Part shown: in pieces, positions 46,359-55,052 of the stretch
Layout of the letters: each line of letters begins with the position of its first letter
Numbering within the stretch: the first letter of the stretch is position 1
Assembly (NCBI GenBank): GCA_031296755.1
Contig: JAUMMZ010000032.1
Coordinates: 62,001 to 126,000 of the forward strand
Reading direction: 5' to 3'
Origin: Collinsella sp.
GTDB lineage: Bacteria; Actinomycetota; Coriobacteriia; Coriobacteriales; Coriobacteriaceae
Length of the DNA stretch: 64,000 nt
Notes under the pieces: generated by a model
What the model was told of the DNA's origin: nothing
What the model saw: the letters and a program-made list of their open reading frames with translations, nothing else
Databases searched by the model: none
Program-made: the position numbers and the translations under genes

Positions 46359-46478
46359 GCGCGCCTCGCCCTCCAAATAAAACAATCGGACCGCATCCAG
46401 TGTACCCACCGGGTGCGGTCCGTTTCAATGGCTCAAAAGCCCTTGCCTAGCAATTCTCGGTCTTAAGCCGAAGCGTAC

Positions 46479-47399
46479 TTACATGAAGCCGCAGAAGCGA
46501 CCGATGATGCCGACGGCGAAGAGAGCCAGGATGATGACGATCGGGCTGACCTTCTTCTTGAGGAGCTTGCAGACCAGCAGGGTCAGGCACACGGCGGCAA
46601 GGCCGGGGATGAGCTGATCGAGGTTGGCCTGAAGCGTGGTGACCTTCATCTGATCAAGGGCGGTAGCACCGACGGAGTTGTACATCGTCAGCGCTTCCTT
46701 GATACCCTCGGAACCGGAGGGCAGGCTAGCCCAGTCGATAAAGGCGCCAGCAGACTGCTTGACCGTGGAGACGATCGGGGTGAAGGAAATGGACACCCAG
46801 CGCTCGACCAGGGCGCCGATGATGAACATACCCAGGATGGAAGCGCCCTCGGTGACCTTGCCCATCAGACCACCGGAGAGGTCCTTGGCGATGGAGGAGC
46901 CGACCTTGTAGCCAAACTCCTGCGTGTACCACAGGAAGGCGTAACGGATGATGTTCCACGCGAAGAAGAACAGCAACGGACCGGCGATGCTGCCGGACAG
47001 GGCCAGGGAAGCGCCCAGAGCGCCCAGAATCGGGCGAAGGGTGAACCAGAAGACGGGATCACCGACGCCGGCGAGCGGGCCCATCATACCGACCTTGACG
47101 CCCTGGATGGCGACGTCATCGATCGGAGCACCGTTGGCGCGCTCCTCCTCGAGGGCGAGGGTAACGCCAATGACGGGGGCGGAAACATAGGGGTGGGTGT
47201 TATAGAACTCCAGGTGGCGCTTAAGAGCGGCAATCTGGTCATCCTTGCTGGTGTAGAGCTTCTTGATCGCAGGGATCATTGCGAAGCACCAGCCGCCGTT
47301 CTGCATACGCTCGTAGTTCCACGAGCCCTGAAGGAACTGATGACGGAAGCAAACCTTCTTGCGGTCAGCCTTGGTGAGCTGAATCTTGTTCTCTGCCAT
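46479..47399 (-). CDS. manZ: PTS mannose-family transporter subunit IID
   Basis: 306 residues. The IID signature is clear: LTKADRKKVCFRHQFLQGSWNYERMQNGGWCFAMIPA at the start, VKVGMMGPLAGVGDPVFWFTLRP in the middle, and a hydrophobic C-terminus. Together with IIC it forms the membrane channel that phosphorylates mannose, glucose or related sugars on entry. GGAGGGG precedes the ATG. 16 bp after manY. Confidence 0.96.
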   Translation of the reverse strand: MAENKIQLTKADRKKVCFRHQFLQGSWNYERMQNGGWCFAMIPAIKKLYTSKDDQIAALKRHLEFYNTHPYVSAPVIGVTLALEEERANGAPIDDVAIQGVKVGMMGPLAGVGDPVFWFTLRPILGALGASLALSGSIAGPLLFFFAWNIIRYAFLWYTQEFGYKVGSSIAKDLSGGLMGKVTEGASILGMFIIGALVERWVSISFTPIVSTVKQSAGAFIDWASLPSGSEGIKEALTMYNSVGATALDQMKVTTLQANLDQLIPGLAAVCLTLLVCKLLKKKVSPIVIILALFAVGIIGRFCGFM

Positions 47400-47415
47400 A
47401 TGTATCACTCCCCTC

Positions 47416-48234
47416 CTACTCGTAATCGTTCAGAATGTCGCCGAGCGGGTCGCCGGAGCCACCGCCCATGCCGCCACCCTGCTTGGCCAGATCCTTAAGG
47501 CCAAGGTAGATGAGGGCAAGGGAGATGCCGATGAGACCAAGGGCGATCAGCGTGAGCTGAGGGATGGCAGCAAGGACAAAGCCGAGGACGAAGAACGGCC
47601 AGGTCTCCTTGGTGGCCATCATGTTGATGACCATGGCGTAACCGACGGAAGCGACCATGCCGCCGCCGACAGCCATACCGCCGGACAGCCAGTCGGGCAT
47701 AGCGTTAAGCGCGTTGGTAACGGCCTCGGCCGGGATGACGCACAGAAGCACTGCCGGGATGGCGATACGAAGGCCCTGCATGAGGATGGCAGCATACTGC
47801 CAGCGCTCGATGCCGGAGAAGTCGCCCTTCTCGGCGCAACCGTCCATGGCGTGAGCGATAGCGGTAGCAATGGTACGGCAGATCATGGTCAGGAACAGAC
47901 CAGCGACCGACAGCGGGACGGCGACGGCGATGGCGGCGGTAACGGCCTTTGCCGAATCAGTGGCGCCACCGTTGAGGGCGAGCACCATGATGATCGAAGA
48001 AGCGACCGAGGCCAGAGCGGCGTCAGGCGCGACAGCGGCGCCAACGTTAGCCCAGCCAAGGGCCATCATCTGGAGCGAACCGCCCAGGAGGATGCCCTCC
48101 TGAAGGTGACCGGTTACGAGACCGATAAGCGTGCATGCCACGAGCGGCTGATGGAACTGGAACTCATCCAGAATGCCTTCCATACCGGCAAGCAACGCGA
48201 CAATCGCAACAAGCAGAATAGTGATTGCAGACAT
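47416..48234 (-). CDS. manY: PTS mannose-family transporter subunit IIC
   Basis: 272 residues, highly hydrophobic with the IIC pattern FQFHQPLVACTLIGLVTGHLQEGILLGGSLQMMALGW and a Gly-rich C-terminus (KQGGGMGGGSGDPLGD). AAGGAGG precedes the ATG. Second gene of the operon, 18 bp after manX. Confidence 0.96.
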   Translation of the reverse strand: MSAITILLVAIVALLAGMEGILDEFQFHQPLVACTLIGLVTGHLQEGILLGGSLQMMALGWANVGAAVAPDAALASVASSIIMVLALNGGATDSAKAVTAAIAVAVPLSVAGLFLTMICRTIATAIAHAMDGCAEKGDFSGIERWQYAAILMQGLRIAIPAVLLCVIPAEAVTNALNAMPDWLSGGMAVGGGMVASVGYAMVINMMATKETWPFFVLGFVLAAIPQLTLIALGLIGISLALIYLGLKDLAKQGGGMGGGSGDPLGDILNDYE

Positions 48235-48252
48235 GTATCGGACCCTCCTTTA

Positions 48253-49242
48253 CTATGCTTGAGCGGCCAGTTCGGCCTTAGCTTTCTTCAACATGGCGTC
48301 GAGATCCTCGGAGGAATCCGAAGGAACCTTGCGGACCTCGAACTTGACGCCCTTGGCCTTGAGAGCCTCGAGAGTCTTAACGTCGTCATCGCCCATAGCG
48401 ACGGCGTTGGTGACGACGACCTTGCCCTTGGAGTGAGCCATGGAACCGATGTTGACTTCCTTGATGTCGACGCCGGCCTCGATGGCCTTGAGCAGATCCT
48501 GCGGGTTCTCAAAGAGCAGCATGGCCTTGGTGTCACCAAAGCGCGTGTCCTTGACGACCTCGGCCATCTTCTTGATGGGAACGACGTTGGCATGGACTCC
48601 CGGAGGGGCAGCCTGCTCGATCATGGTCTTGCGGAGCTCGTCGTGAGCAACGCCGTCGGAAACCACGATGATGCGGTTGGGGTTGATCTGCTTGGTCCAC
48701 GTGGTGGCCACCTGACCATGCAGCAGACGGGTGTCGATACGGACGTGGGCAATCTTGATGTGCCCGTCGCCGATGACCGTTCCCGGAGGGATGGCGCCTG
48801 CAGGAGTAGCGGCGGCCGCAGCCGGCTTCTTCTCCTCGGGCTCCAGAGACTCGGGCTTGACGCGCACGCCAGCCTTAGCCTCAGTCACGAGATGTTTTGC
48901 GATCGCATGTGCAGTGTTCTTTGCGTCAAAGCGCTGCGAATATGCCTCGATGAGCATAGGCAGGTTGACACCGGTGACGATAGCCCAGGAATCGTGGCCC
49001 TCGATGAGCCCGCTGATCTGGTTGAACGGCGTGCCGCCCCACAGATCAACGAGGAAGAGCACCTGCTCCTGGTCCTCGAAGGAAGCGACTGCTTCCTCGA
49101 CCTTGGCACGGAAATCGTCGGGGCCCATGCTCGGCTCGAGCGAGACCACGGCAACAGACGGCTGATCGCCAAAGACCATCGAGCCCGTCTGCTTGATTCC
49201 AGCTGCCAAGTCCCCGTGGCTAGCAAGAACAATACTTACCAT
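48253..49242 (-). CDS. manX: PTS mannose-family subunit IIAB
   Basis: 329 residues. The IIA domain (1-125) has phosphate-accepting His in IVLASHGDLAAG (H9 from this start) and VDLWGGTPFNQ. An Ala/Pro/Lys linker (130-155) joins the IIB domain, with His in VRIDTRLLHGQV (about 175) that passes phosphate to sugar. The ATG at 49240-49242 is 7 bases after AGGAGG; the GTG one codon before is too close. First gene of the operon. The fused IIAB form matches mannose/glucose systems. Confidence 0.95.
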   Translation of the reverse strand: MVSIVLASHGDLAAGIKQTGSMVFGDQPSVAVVSLEPSMGPDDFRAKVEEAVASFEDQEQVLFLVDLWGGTPFNQISGLIEGHDSWAIVTGVNLPMLIEAYSQRFDAKNTAHAIAKHLVTEAKAGVRVKPESLEPEEKKPAAAAATPAGAIPPGTVIGDGHIKIAHVRIDTRLLHGQVATTWTKQINPNRIIVVSDGVAHDELRKTMIEQAAPPGVHANVVPIKKMAEVVKDTRFGDTKAMLLFENPQDLLKAIEAGVDIKEVNIGSMAHSKGKVVVTNAVAMGDDDVKTLEALKAKGVKFEVRKVPSDSSEDLDAMLKKAKAELAAQA

Positions 49243-49569
49243 CACATAACCTCCTTTTTGTCTACGTATTTCCTACACGACATGAAAGGAGTATACCTGT
49301 TTGGATTGTGGAATTATAGCTAAATTCGCAAAAGGTTGGATTATTTGTTTAAACGTCTAAGTTTGTTACAAATTGATTACATTACTGTTTTTCGACTCAT
49401 TACCTGATAAAGCGTCGCTCATCAAGCTATGTATTTTATAGATACAAGCAAGCTGTTCATTAATATCGATATTAAGCAAATGCGAATGTGCTCGTACTGT
49501 CACTATTTTGTTTAAACAGACATGGCTTGACTATTTGCACGACTTATGCTCAACAAAGCCACTCAAAAT
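49243..49569 (-). promoter_or_regulatory. AT-rich promoter region of the mannose PTS operon
   Basis: 327 bp, much more AT-rich than its surroundings. TATAAT is present on the minus strand (49313-49318), with no good -35 at the right distance, which suggests an activator. TTGTTTAAAC occurs twice (near 49345 and 49508), a possible operator pair. No gene seen. Confidence 0.45.
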
Positions 49570-49636
49570 AGTTGCGGTGGAATAGTTCTTGTTTAAGAGC
49601 CAAAAGGCTGAATTTAGGAACTATTTCACCGCAACT
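49570..49636. repeat. palindromic repeat family 1, copy C
   Basis: AGTTGCGGTGGAATAGTTCT with the complementary right arm ending at 49636; same subtype as copy B. It lies 11 bp beyond the hypA stop. Confidence 0.8.
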
Positions 49637-49647
49637 TATAGGGAATC

Positions 49648-50076
49648 CTAGGCGATGTGGAGGGGGTTGGCGGCGTCGACGGCGTCGGGGACGTCGGAAG
49701 GGCCGTCGGGGACAGCGTCTGCCGGGTCCTCGTCGGGGGTCTCGATCTGTTTGATCATGACCTCCTGGCCCTGCAGCAGGTATGTCTCGCCGCTACCGCA
49801 ATGGGGACAGGTCTTGCCGTGCTCGACCGTCGCATAGTCGCGGCCACATGCCTCGCAATGCGTCACGGCCTCGACGGGCTCCACAACAAGCTCCGCGCCC
49901 TGCGCGATGGGCTTTTTATCTGCCGCCCAGCGCCAAGCGTCGAGCAGCAACTCGGGAACGACGCCCGAGACCTCGCCCAGCAGCAACGTCACGCTCGAAA
50001 CGCGACGCACGCCATTGGCACGCGCCACGTTCTCAACATCACGAATGATGTGATACACAATCCCGAGCTCGTGCAC
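49648..50076 (-). CDS. hypA: hydrogenase nickel-insertion protein HypA
   Basis: 142 residues. MHELGIVYHI gives the nickel ligand H2 and E3. The zinc site is two CxxC pairs, CEACGRDY and CPHCGSGE (about 74-96). The C-terminal 30 residues (DEDPADAVPDGPSDVPDAVD) are an acidic extension beyond the usual 113-118 length. It delivers nickel with HypB to hydrogenase; no other hyp or hydrogenase gene is in the window. Next to the oxidoreductase, same strand, 33 bp away. Confidence 0.92.
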   Translation of the reverse strand: MHELGIVYHIIRDVENVARANGVRRVSSVTLLLGEVSGVVPELLLDAWRWAADKKPIAQGAELVVEPVEAVTHCEACGRDYATVEHGKTCPHCGSGETYLLQGQEVMIKQIETPDEDPADAVPDGPSDVPDAVDAANPLHIA

Positions 50077-50109
50077 TATTAATCCTTTCGCCGTTCCCGT
50101 TATGGCTAC

Positions 50110-52887
50110 TTATTTCCTACCAAATTTAATCTTGATGGCGCGCTTCAAAGCATACTTGCCCAGGCTCGGGAGCTTTTGCTCGTATTTGACCATCGTGGAG
50201 CACTCGGGGCGGTCGCGATCCAGATGGATGGCGTCGAACGCGCACTTGGTGGTGCACAGGCCGCAGCCGATGCACTTGTTGGGGTCGACGATCGAGGCGC
50301 CGCAGCCCAGGCAGCGGGCGGTCTCGGCGCGCACCTGCTCCTCGGTAAAGGTCTCAACATACTCGCTAAACGGTGCAGCCTTCTCGCGCTCGCGGTCCAC
50401 GTGGGCAACCTCGCGGCTCGCGTTGTCGTAGCTTTCGATCACGACATCGTCGCGGTCGAGCGAGGTGTAGCGGCGCTGGTTGCGGCCGATGGTGAGCGTG
50501 GAGCCCGGCTGCACAAAGCGATGGATGGACACCGCGGCCTCGTGGCCGGCGGCGATGGCGTCGATGGCAAAGCTGGGGCCGGTGTAGACGTCGCCGCCCA
50601 CAAAGATGTCTGGCTCGGCGGTCTGGTAGGTCTGGGGATCGGCAAGGGCACCCTGGCCGCGGCCGAGCTCCACTTTGGAGCCAGCCAGCAGGTCGCCCCA
50701 CACAATGGACTGGCCAATCGACATGACGACACGGTCGGCATCGACACGGCGCAGGTCGTTCTCGTCGTACTCAGGCGCAAAACGGCCCTCGTCGTCAAAG
50801 ACACGCGTGCAGCGCTTGAAGGTGATACCGCAGACACGACCGGCCTCGTCCAAGTGAATCTCCTTGGGGCCCCAGCCGCAGCTGATGTGCGCGCCGTCCT
50901 CAACGGCCTCGCGACGTTCTTCCTCGCTGGCGGGCATCTGAGCCTCGCTCTCCAGGCAGAACATCTCAACATGCTCAGAGCCCAGACGGCAGGCGTTGCG
51001 GGCAACGTCGATGGCCACGTTGCCGCCGCCCACCACAATGGTGCGGCCGGACAGGGAATCAATCTTGCCGCTGTTAACCTCGCGAAGGAAGTTGACGGCC
51101 ACGGTCACGTCCTCGGCACCCTCGCCCGGAATGCCCGCAAGGCGGCCGCCCTGGCAGCCAATGGCAACGTAGAAGGCCTTAAAGCCCTGCGCGCGCAGCT
51201 CGTCGAGCGTCACGTCGCGACCGACTTCCACGCCATAGCGGAACTCGGCACCCATCAGGCGAATGATCTCGACCTCGGCCTCGATGACGTCCTTCTGCAG
51301 CTTAAAGCTGGGAATGCCGTAGGTGAGCATGCCGCCCGGGCGCTCGTTCTTCTCGAACACGACGGGCTTGTAGCCCTTCTCGGCCAGGTAGAAAGCGCAG
51401 GACAGGCCGGCCGGACCGGCACCGATGACGGCGATCTTCTGGTCGAAGCCGCCGGCGCGCGTCGGCGTCACCACGGGCGGAACGTAGCGGGTCGCGGCGT
51501 CCAGATCGCGCTGGGCGATAAACTTCTTGACCTCGTCGATAGCCACGGCGGCGTCCACACGGCCGCGGGTGCAGGCATCCTCACAGCGGCGGTTGCACAC
51601 ACGGCCGCAGATAGCGGGCAGCGGGTTCTCGCGCTTGATGAGTGCTAGGGCCTCGTCATAGCGACCCTGAGCCGCGAGCTTCAAATAGCCCTGAACGGCA
51701 ACGTGCGCGGGGCAGGCCGTCTTGCAGGGAGCGGTGCCGGACTCATGCGTCTCGATGCGGTTGTCGTTGCGGTAGTTGGGCGACCACTTGGTGTGGTCCC
51801 ACTTGGTGGCATCGGGCAGCTCCTGGCGCGGATACTCGGGCACCTGTCCACCGGCCTTTTTGCTGCAGAGCTTCTGGCCGAGCTTGGCGGCACCGGCAGG
51901 GCATACCTCAACGCAGCGACCGCAGGCCACGCACTTGTCCTTCTCGACCTTGGCAACATAGGCCGAGCGCGACAGGTTGGGCGTGTTGAACAGCTGCGAG
52001 GTGCGCAGGGCATAGCACACGTTGACGTTGCAGTTGCAGATGGCGAAGATCTTGTTCTCGCCGTCGATATTGGTGATCTGGTGCACAAAGCCGTTGTCCT
52101 CGGCCTGGCGCAAGATGTCGTAGACCTCCTCGCGCGTCACATAATGACCGCGGTCGGTCTCAACCACATAGTCGGCCATATCGCCCACGGCAATGCACCA
52201 GTCGGCGGGGTCATCGGCGCAGCCCTCGCCCATCACGCGACGGCTCGCGCGGCAGCTGCAGGTGCTGGCGGCATACTTGCCCTCGTATTTGTCGAGCCAG
52301 TGCTCGATATGCTCAATAGGCACCGAGGTGCTCGCGGCATCGATGGCCTTCTCGACCGGAATGACATGCATACCGATGCCGGCGCCACCGGGCGGCACCA
52401 TCGGCGTGGCCTTGGACAGCGGTCCCTTGGACGCCTGCTCAAAGAACTTGGCATAGACCGGGTGCTCCTCGAGCTGGCTCACGCGCATGTTGAGGAACTC
52501 GGCGGAACCCGGCACCAGCATGGGCAGCACCCACTGCTTGGCGCGCTCGGGGTTTTCCCAGTTGTACTCGAGCAGACCCGTGTAGCTCATGTCGTCGAGC
52601 ATCTTCTCGATCTGGGCCTCGGGCATGCCGGTGAGCTTGACCATCTCGGGCAGCGTATAGGGACGGCGCATCTTCATCTTGCAGAGCACTTCGGCCTGCT
52701 CGTCGGTCGCGGCCTCGGCAAACGACCAGTACTCGTAGCCCAGCAGCTCGTCGCGGTGCAACAGACGGTTGGTGCAGTGCTCGCACAGTTTGACGATGGC
52801 CTCGCGCGGATGCTCCGGTATCGGCGGCACGAACTCCGCGCCGATATCGGGCTCGGTATAGCTAATCCCCGGTCCGTTGAGAATCAT
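50110..52887 (-). CDS. Fe-S/FAD NAD(P)-dependent oxidoreductase, GltD-like with extra N-terminal domain
   Basis: 925 residues. The N-terminal 300 resemble a winged-helix/cysteine region (LPEMVKLTGMPEAQIEKML; STCSCRASRRVMGEGC). Then a [4Fe-4S] motif from C319 (CVACGRCVEVCPAG), a GltD-type cysteine domain (CPAHVAVQGYLKLAAQGRYD, ICGRVCNRRCEDAC), FAD site VIGAGPAGLSCAFYL near 487, a second nucleotide site VVGGGNVAIDVARNA, and a C-terminal ferredoxin motif at C872 (CIGCGLCTTKC). It shuttles electrons between NAD(P)H and an iron-sulfur partner; the substrate is unknown. AAGGGA precedes the ATG by 7. Divergent from a TetR gene. Confidence 0.85.
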   Translation of the reverse strand: MILNGPGISYTEPDIGAEFVPPIPEHPREAIVKLCEHCTNRLLHRDELLGYEYWSFAEAATDEQAEVLCKMKMRRPYTLPEMVKLTGMPEAQIEKMLDDMSYTGLLEYNWENPERAKQWVLPMLVPGSAEFLNMRVSQLEEHPVYAKFFEQASKGPLSKATPMVPPGGAGIGMHVIPVEKAIDAASTSVPIEHIEHWLDKYEGKYAASTCSCRASRRVMGEGCADDPADWCIAVGDMADYVVETDRGHYVTREEVYDILRQAEDNGFVHQITNIDGENKIFAICNCNVNVCYALRTSQLFNTPNLSRSAYVAKVEKDKCVACGRCVEVCPAGAAKLGQKLCSKKAGGQVPEYPRQELPDATKWDHTKWSPNYRNDNRIETHESGTAPCKTACPAHVAVQGYLKLAAQGRYDEALALIKRENPLPAICGRVCNRRCEDACTRGRVDAAVAIDEVKKFIAQRDLDAATRYVPPVVTPTRAGGFDQKIAVIGAGPAGLSCAFYLAEKGYKPVVFEKNERPGGMLTYGIPSFKLQKDVIEAEVEIIRLMGAEFRYGVEVGRDVTLDELRAQGFKAFYVAIGCQGGRLAGIPGEGAEDVTVAVNFLREVNSGKIDSLSGRTIVVGGGNVAIDVARNACRLGSEHVEMFCLESEAQMPASEEERREAVEDGAHISCGWGPKEIHLDEAGRVCGITFKRCTRVFDDEGRFAPEYDENDLRRVDADRVVMSIGQSIVWGDLLAGSKVELGRGQGALADPQTYQTAEPDIFVGGDVYTGPSFAIDAIAAGHEAAVSIHRFVQPGSTLTIGRNQRRYTSLDRDDVVIESYDNASREVAHVDREREKAAPFSEYVETFTEEQVRAETARCLGCGASIVDPNKCIGCGLCTTKCAFDAIHLDRDRPECSTMVKYEQKLPSLGKYALKRAIKIKFGRK

Positions 52888-52980
52888 GGTTGTCCCTTCT
52901 CTTGCCACGGCCCGGCGAGACCGCGGCGCCCCTCTTTTTTTGCAGGCCGGGCATGCCCCATGCCGTTCACCCGCCATTAG

Positions 52981-53018
52981 TTGACATTGTGTCAAAAATA
53001 GTATTGACGAACCGTCAA
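52981..53018. promoter_or_regulatory. twin palindromes, probable TetR operators
   Basis: TTGACATTGTGTCAA (52981-52995) and TTGACGAACCGTCAA (53004-53018) are both perfect 6-3-6 palindromes, 23 bp apart centre to centre. They lie between the oxidoreductase gene and the divergent TetR gene. TTGACA could also be a -35. Confidence 0.65.
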
Positions 53019-53077
53019 CAATATTCAAGACTGTTAGGCGAACGGTCAGGCAAAAGAGGATGAAAGGCGGCAAGCAC

Positions 53078-53740
53078 ATGAGCAGTAACGCAGCGAACAC
53101 CTCTGTGGCCGACGCCGTCCCCGCGCCCGACAGCACGGCAAAGCGCTTGACGGGCGACGAACGCCGTCGCGAGATCCTCGATGCCGTGCGCACCGTAAGC
53201 TCCGAGCTGGGCGTGTCCCACCTATCGGTATCGGCCGTGACCAAGCGAGCCGGCTGCACGCGCTCGCTGTTCTACCACTACTTCGCCGACATGGACGCCG
53301 CCGTCACCGCCGTCATGGACGAGGCAATCGACGGTTTTATCTCCGAGCTCGAGCAGTGGAATGCCAACCGCACCGTCGGCGATATCGAGGGCGCACTCGA
53401 CACCGTCGCCCCGCTCTTTAAGCGCCTGGTCGCCAGCGGCCACGAGCTGCCGAGTACGCTCACCTCCAGCAGCGGTGCGCTCTACGGCGGCTTTCTGCAC
53501 AACGTGGTCCAACGCGTGGCGCAGTATATCTGCGACACCACCGTGGTGGATTTTGTCGCCCATCATGAGCTACGCATCGACCATGTCTACGAGACGTTCT
53601 ACACCCTCATCATGGGTCTTTTGATGTATATCCGCACGCACCCCGATGTGCCCGACGAGACGGTCAAGGAAATCATCGCCTCGACGCTCCACATCGAGGG
53701 CTACACCGCCAAGTATCCGGAGCGCAAGCCCCAGAACTGA
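53078..53740 (+). CDS. TetR-family transcriptional regulator
   Basis: 220 residues. N-terminal helix-turn-helix: RRREILDAVRTVSSELGVSHLSVSAVTKRAGCTRSLFYHYFADMDA, then a helical ligand and dimer domain. ATG 53078 is chosen because AAAGGCGG lies 7 bases upstream; the ATG at 53060 has its site too close. It is divergent from the oxidoreductase and 63 bp before a DUF5692 gene on its own strand, so it probably controls both. Confidence 0.87.
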   Translation: MSSNAANTSVADAVPAPDSTAKRLTGDERRREILDAVRTVSSELGVSHLSVSAVTKRAGCTRSLFYHYFADMDAAVTAVMDEAIDGFISELEQWNANRTVGDIEGALDTVAPLFKRLVASGHELPSTLTSSSGALYGGFLHNVVQRVAQYICDTTVVDFVAHHELRIDHVYETFYTLIMGLLMYIRTHPDVPDETVKEIIASTLHIEGYTAKYPERKPQN

Positions 53741-53803
53741 CGACATTTGGCCAAACTGCCCGCGATCAGAAGAGGGGCCGCGGGCGTGTGAAAGGAGAGC
53801 AGC

Positions 53804-54811
53804 ATGCTGTTCGATGTTTGGGGTAGCGATACCCTTATCCACTGGGCCGGCTGGGCCATGGTCTTTATCGGCCTGATCGTGCTCAACGAGGTCGGCCGCC
53901 GCACCAAGCTCGGCGCGGCAATCATCTTTGGCGTGGCTCCGCTGGCCATGACCATCTACTGCGTCGCCATCGCCGTGGGCGTTTCGCAGGGTGCCGAGTG
54001 GGCGCTCACCAACCCCACCCATGTGTACCAGAACAGCTGGTTCCACTACGCCAAGGTATACGCGGCGCTCGCCGGTTGCTGGGGCTTCATTGCCATTAAA
54101 TACCAGTGGGGAAAGATCGGCAAGGTGCATTGGTTCCGCGCATGGCCGTTTGTGATCGTCGCCATCAACATCATGATCGCCGTCGTGTCCGACTTCGAGA
54201 GCGCCTATCACTTCTTTGTCCTGGGCCAGTCCACCTGGGTCACCTCCGAGGGCGCCACGCAGCTGGCCGGCTGGAACAACGTGTTCAACGGCATCGCCGG
54301 TATCATCAACATCTTCTGCATGACCGGTTGGTGGAGCGTCTATGCCTCCGAGGATCAGACCGACATGCTGTGGCCCGACATGACCTGGGTCTACATCATC
54401 GCCTACGATATCTGGAACTTCTGCTACACCTACAACTGCCTGCCCACCCACTCCTGGTTCTGCGGCTTTGCGCTGCTGCTGGCGCCCACCGTCGCCGCCT
54501 TTATCTGGAACAAGGGCGGTTGGATCCAGAACCGCGCCTTTACGCTGGCCATTTGGTGCATGTTTGCCCAGGTGTTCCCGTACTTCCAGGAGGAGTCCAT
54601 CTTTGTGACCCACTCCACGCTCGACCCCAGCGCCGCTACCGCGGTCTCGATCGCCGCACTGGTCGCCAACGTCGCCGCGATTATCTACATCGCCTACCGC
54701 GCCAAGAAGCTCGGCCGCAATCCCTACAAGCAGGATGTCTTTGAGGGCACCAGCGATTGGGAGAAGGCCACCGCTCGCCGCGCCAAGGTGGATTACGCAC
54801 ATGCCGAGTAA
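53804..54811 (+). CDS. DUF5692 family integral membrane protein
   Basis: 335 residues with about nine membrane segments. Aromatic-rich loops (DVWGSDTLIHWAGWAMVF, NSWFHYAKVYAALAGCWGFI, CLPTHSWFCGFALLLAPT) match the DUF5692 pattern. Function unknown. AAAGGAG precedes the ATG by 6 bases. It lies after the TetR gene on the same strand and opposite the oxidoreductase; co-control with that enzyme is inferred. Confidence 0.7.
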   Translation: MLFDVWGSDTLIHWAGWAMVFIGLIVLNEVGRRTKLGAAIIFGVAPLAMTIYCVAIAVGVSQGAEWALTNPTHVYQNSWFHYAKVYAALAGCWGFIAIKYQWGKIGKVHWFRAWPFVIVAINIMIAVVSDFESAYHFFVLGQSTWVTSEGATQLAGWNNVFNGIAGIINIFCMTGWWSVYASEDQTDMLWPDMTWVYIIAYDIWNFCYTYNCLPTHSWFCGFALLLAPTVAAFIWNKGGWIQNRAFTLAIWCMFAQVFPYFQEESIFVTHSTLDPSAATAVSIAALVANVAAIIYIAYRAKKLGRNPYKQDVFEGTSDWEKATARRAKVDYAHAE

Positions 54812-54881
54812 CGCGCCTGGCGCAAACATCGCTTGAGCGCGAAGCAGCATAGCCGGCTCCGCGCAATGCAACGTATTGCAT

Positions 54882-54921
54882 GCCCCCGGAAAGCGATTTG
54901 TTCGCTTTCCGGGGGCTTTTT
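54882..54921 (+). terminator. terminator of the tetR-DUF5692 unit
   Basis: 15-bp perfect stem (54882-54896 with 54902-54916) followed by TTTTTG. 70 bp after the stop. Confidence 0.88.
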
Positions 54922-55052
54922 GTTGTTGCGCGCATCCACACACATATTCAAAACCTCTCGCACAGATAAAATCAGATTTCCAATCGCCTGACAGCTCTAT
55001 ATGACCCTGTTTTTGGGTACATTGTTGTCCCGATATTGAGCTTGGGGGATGT

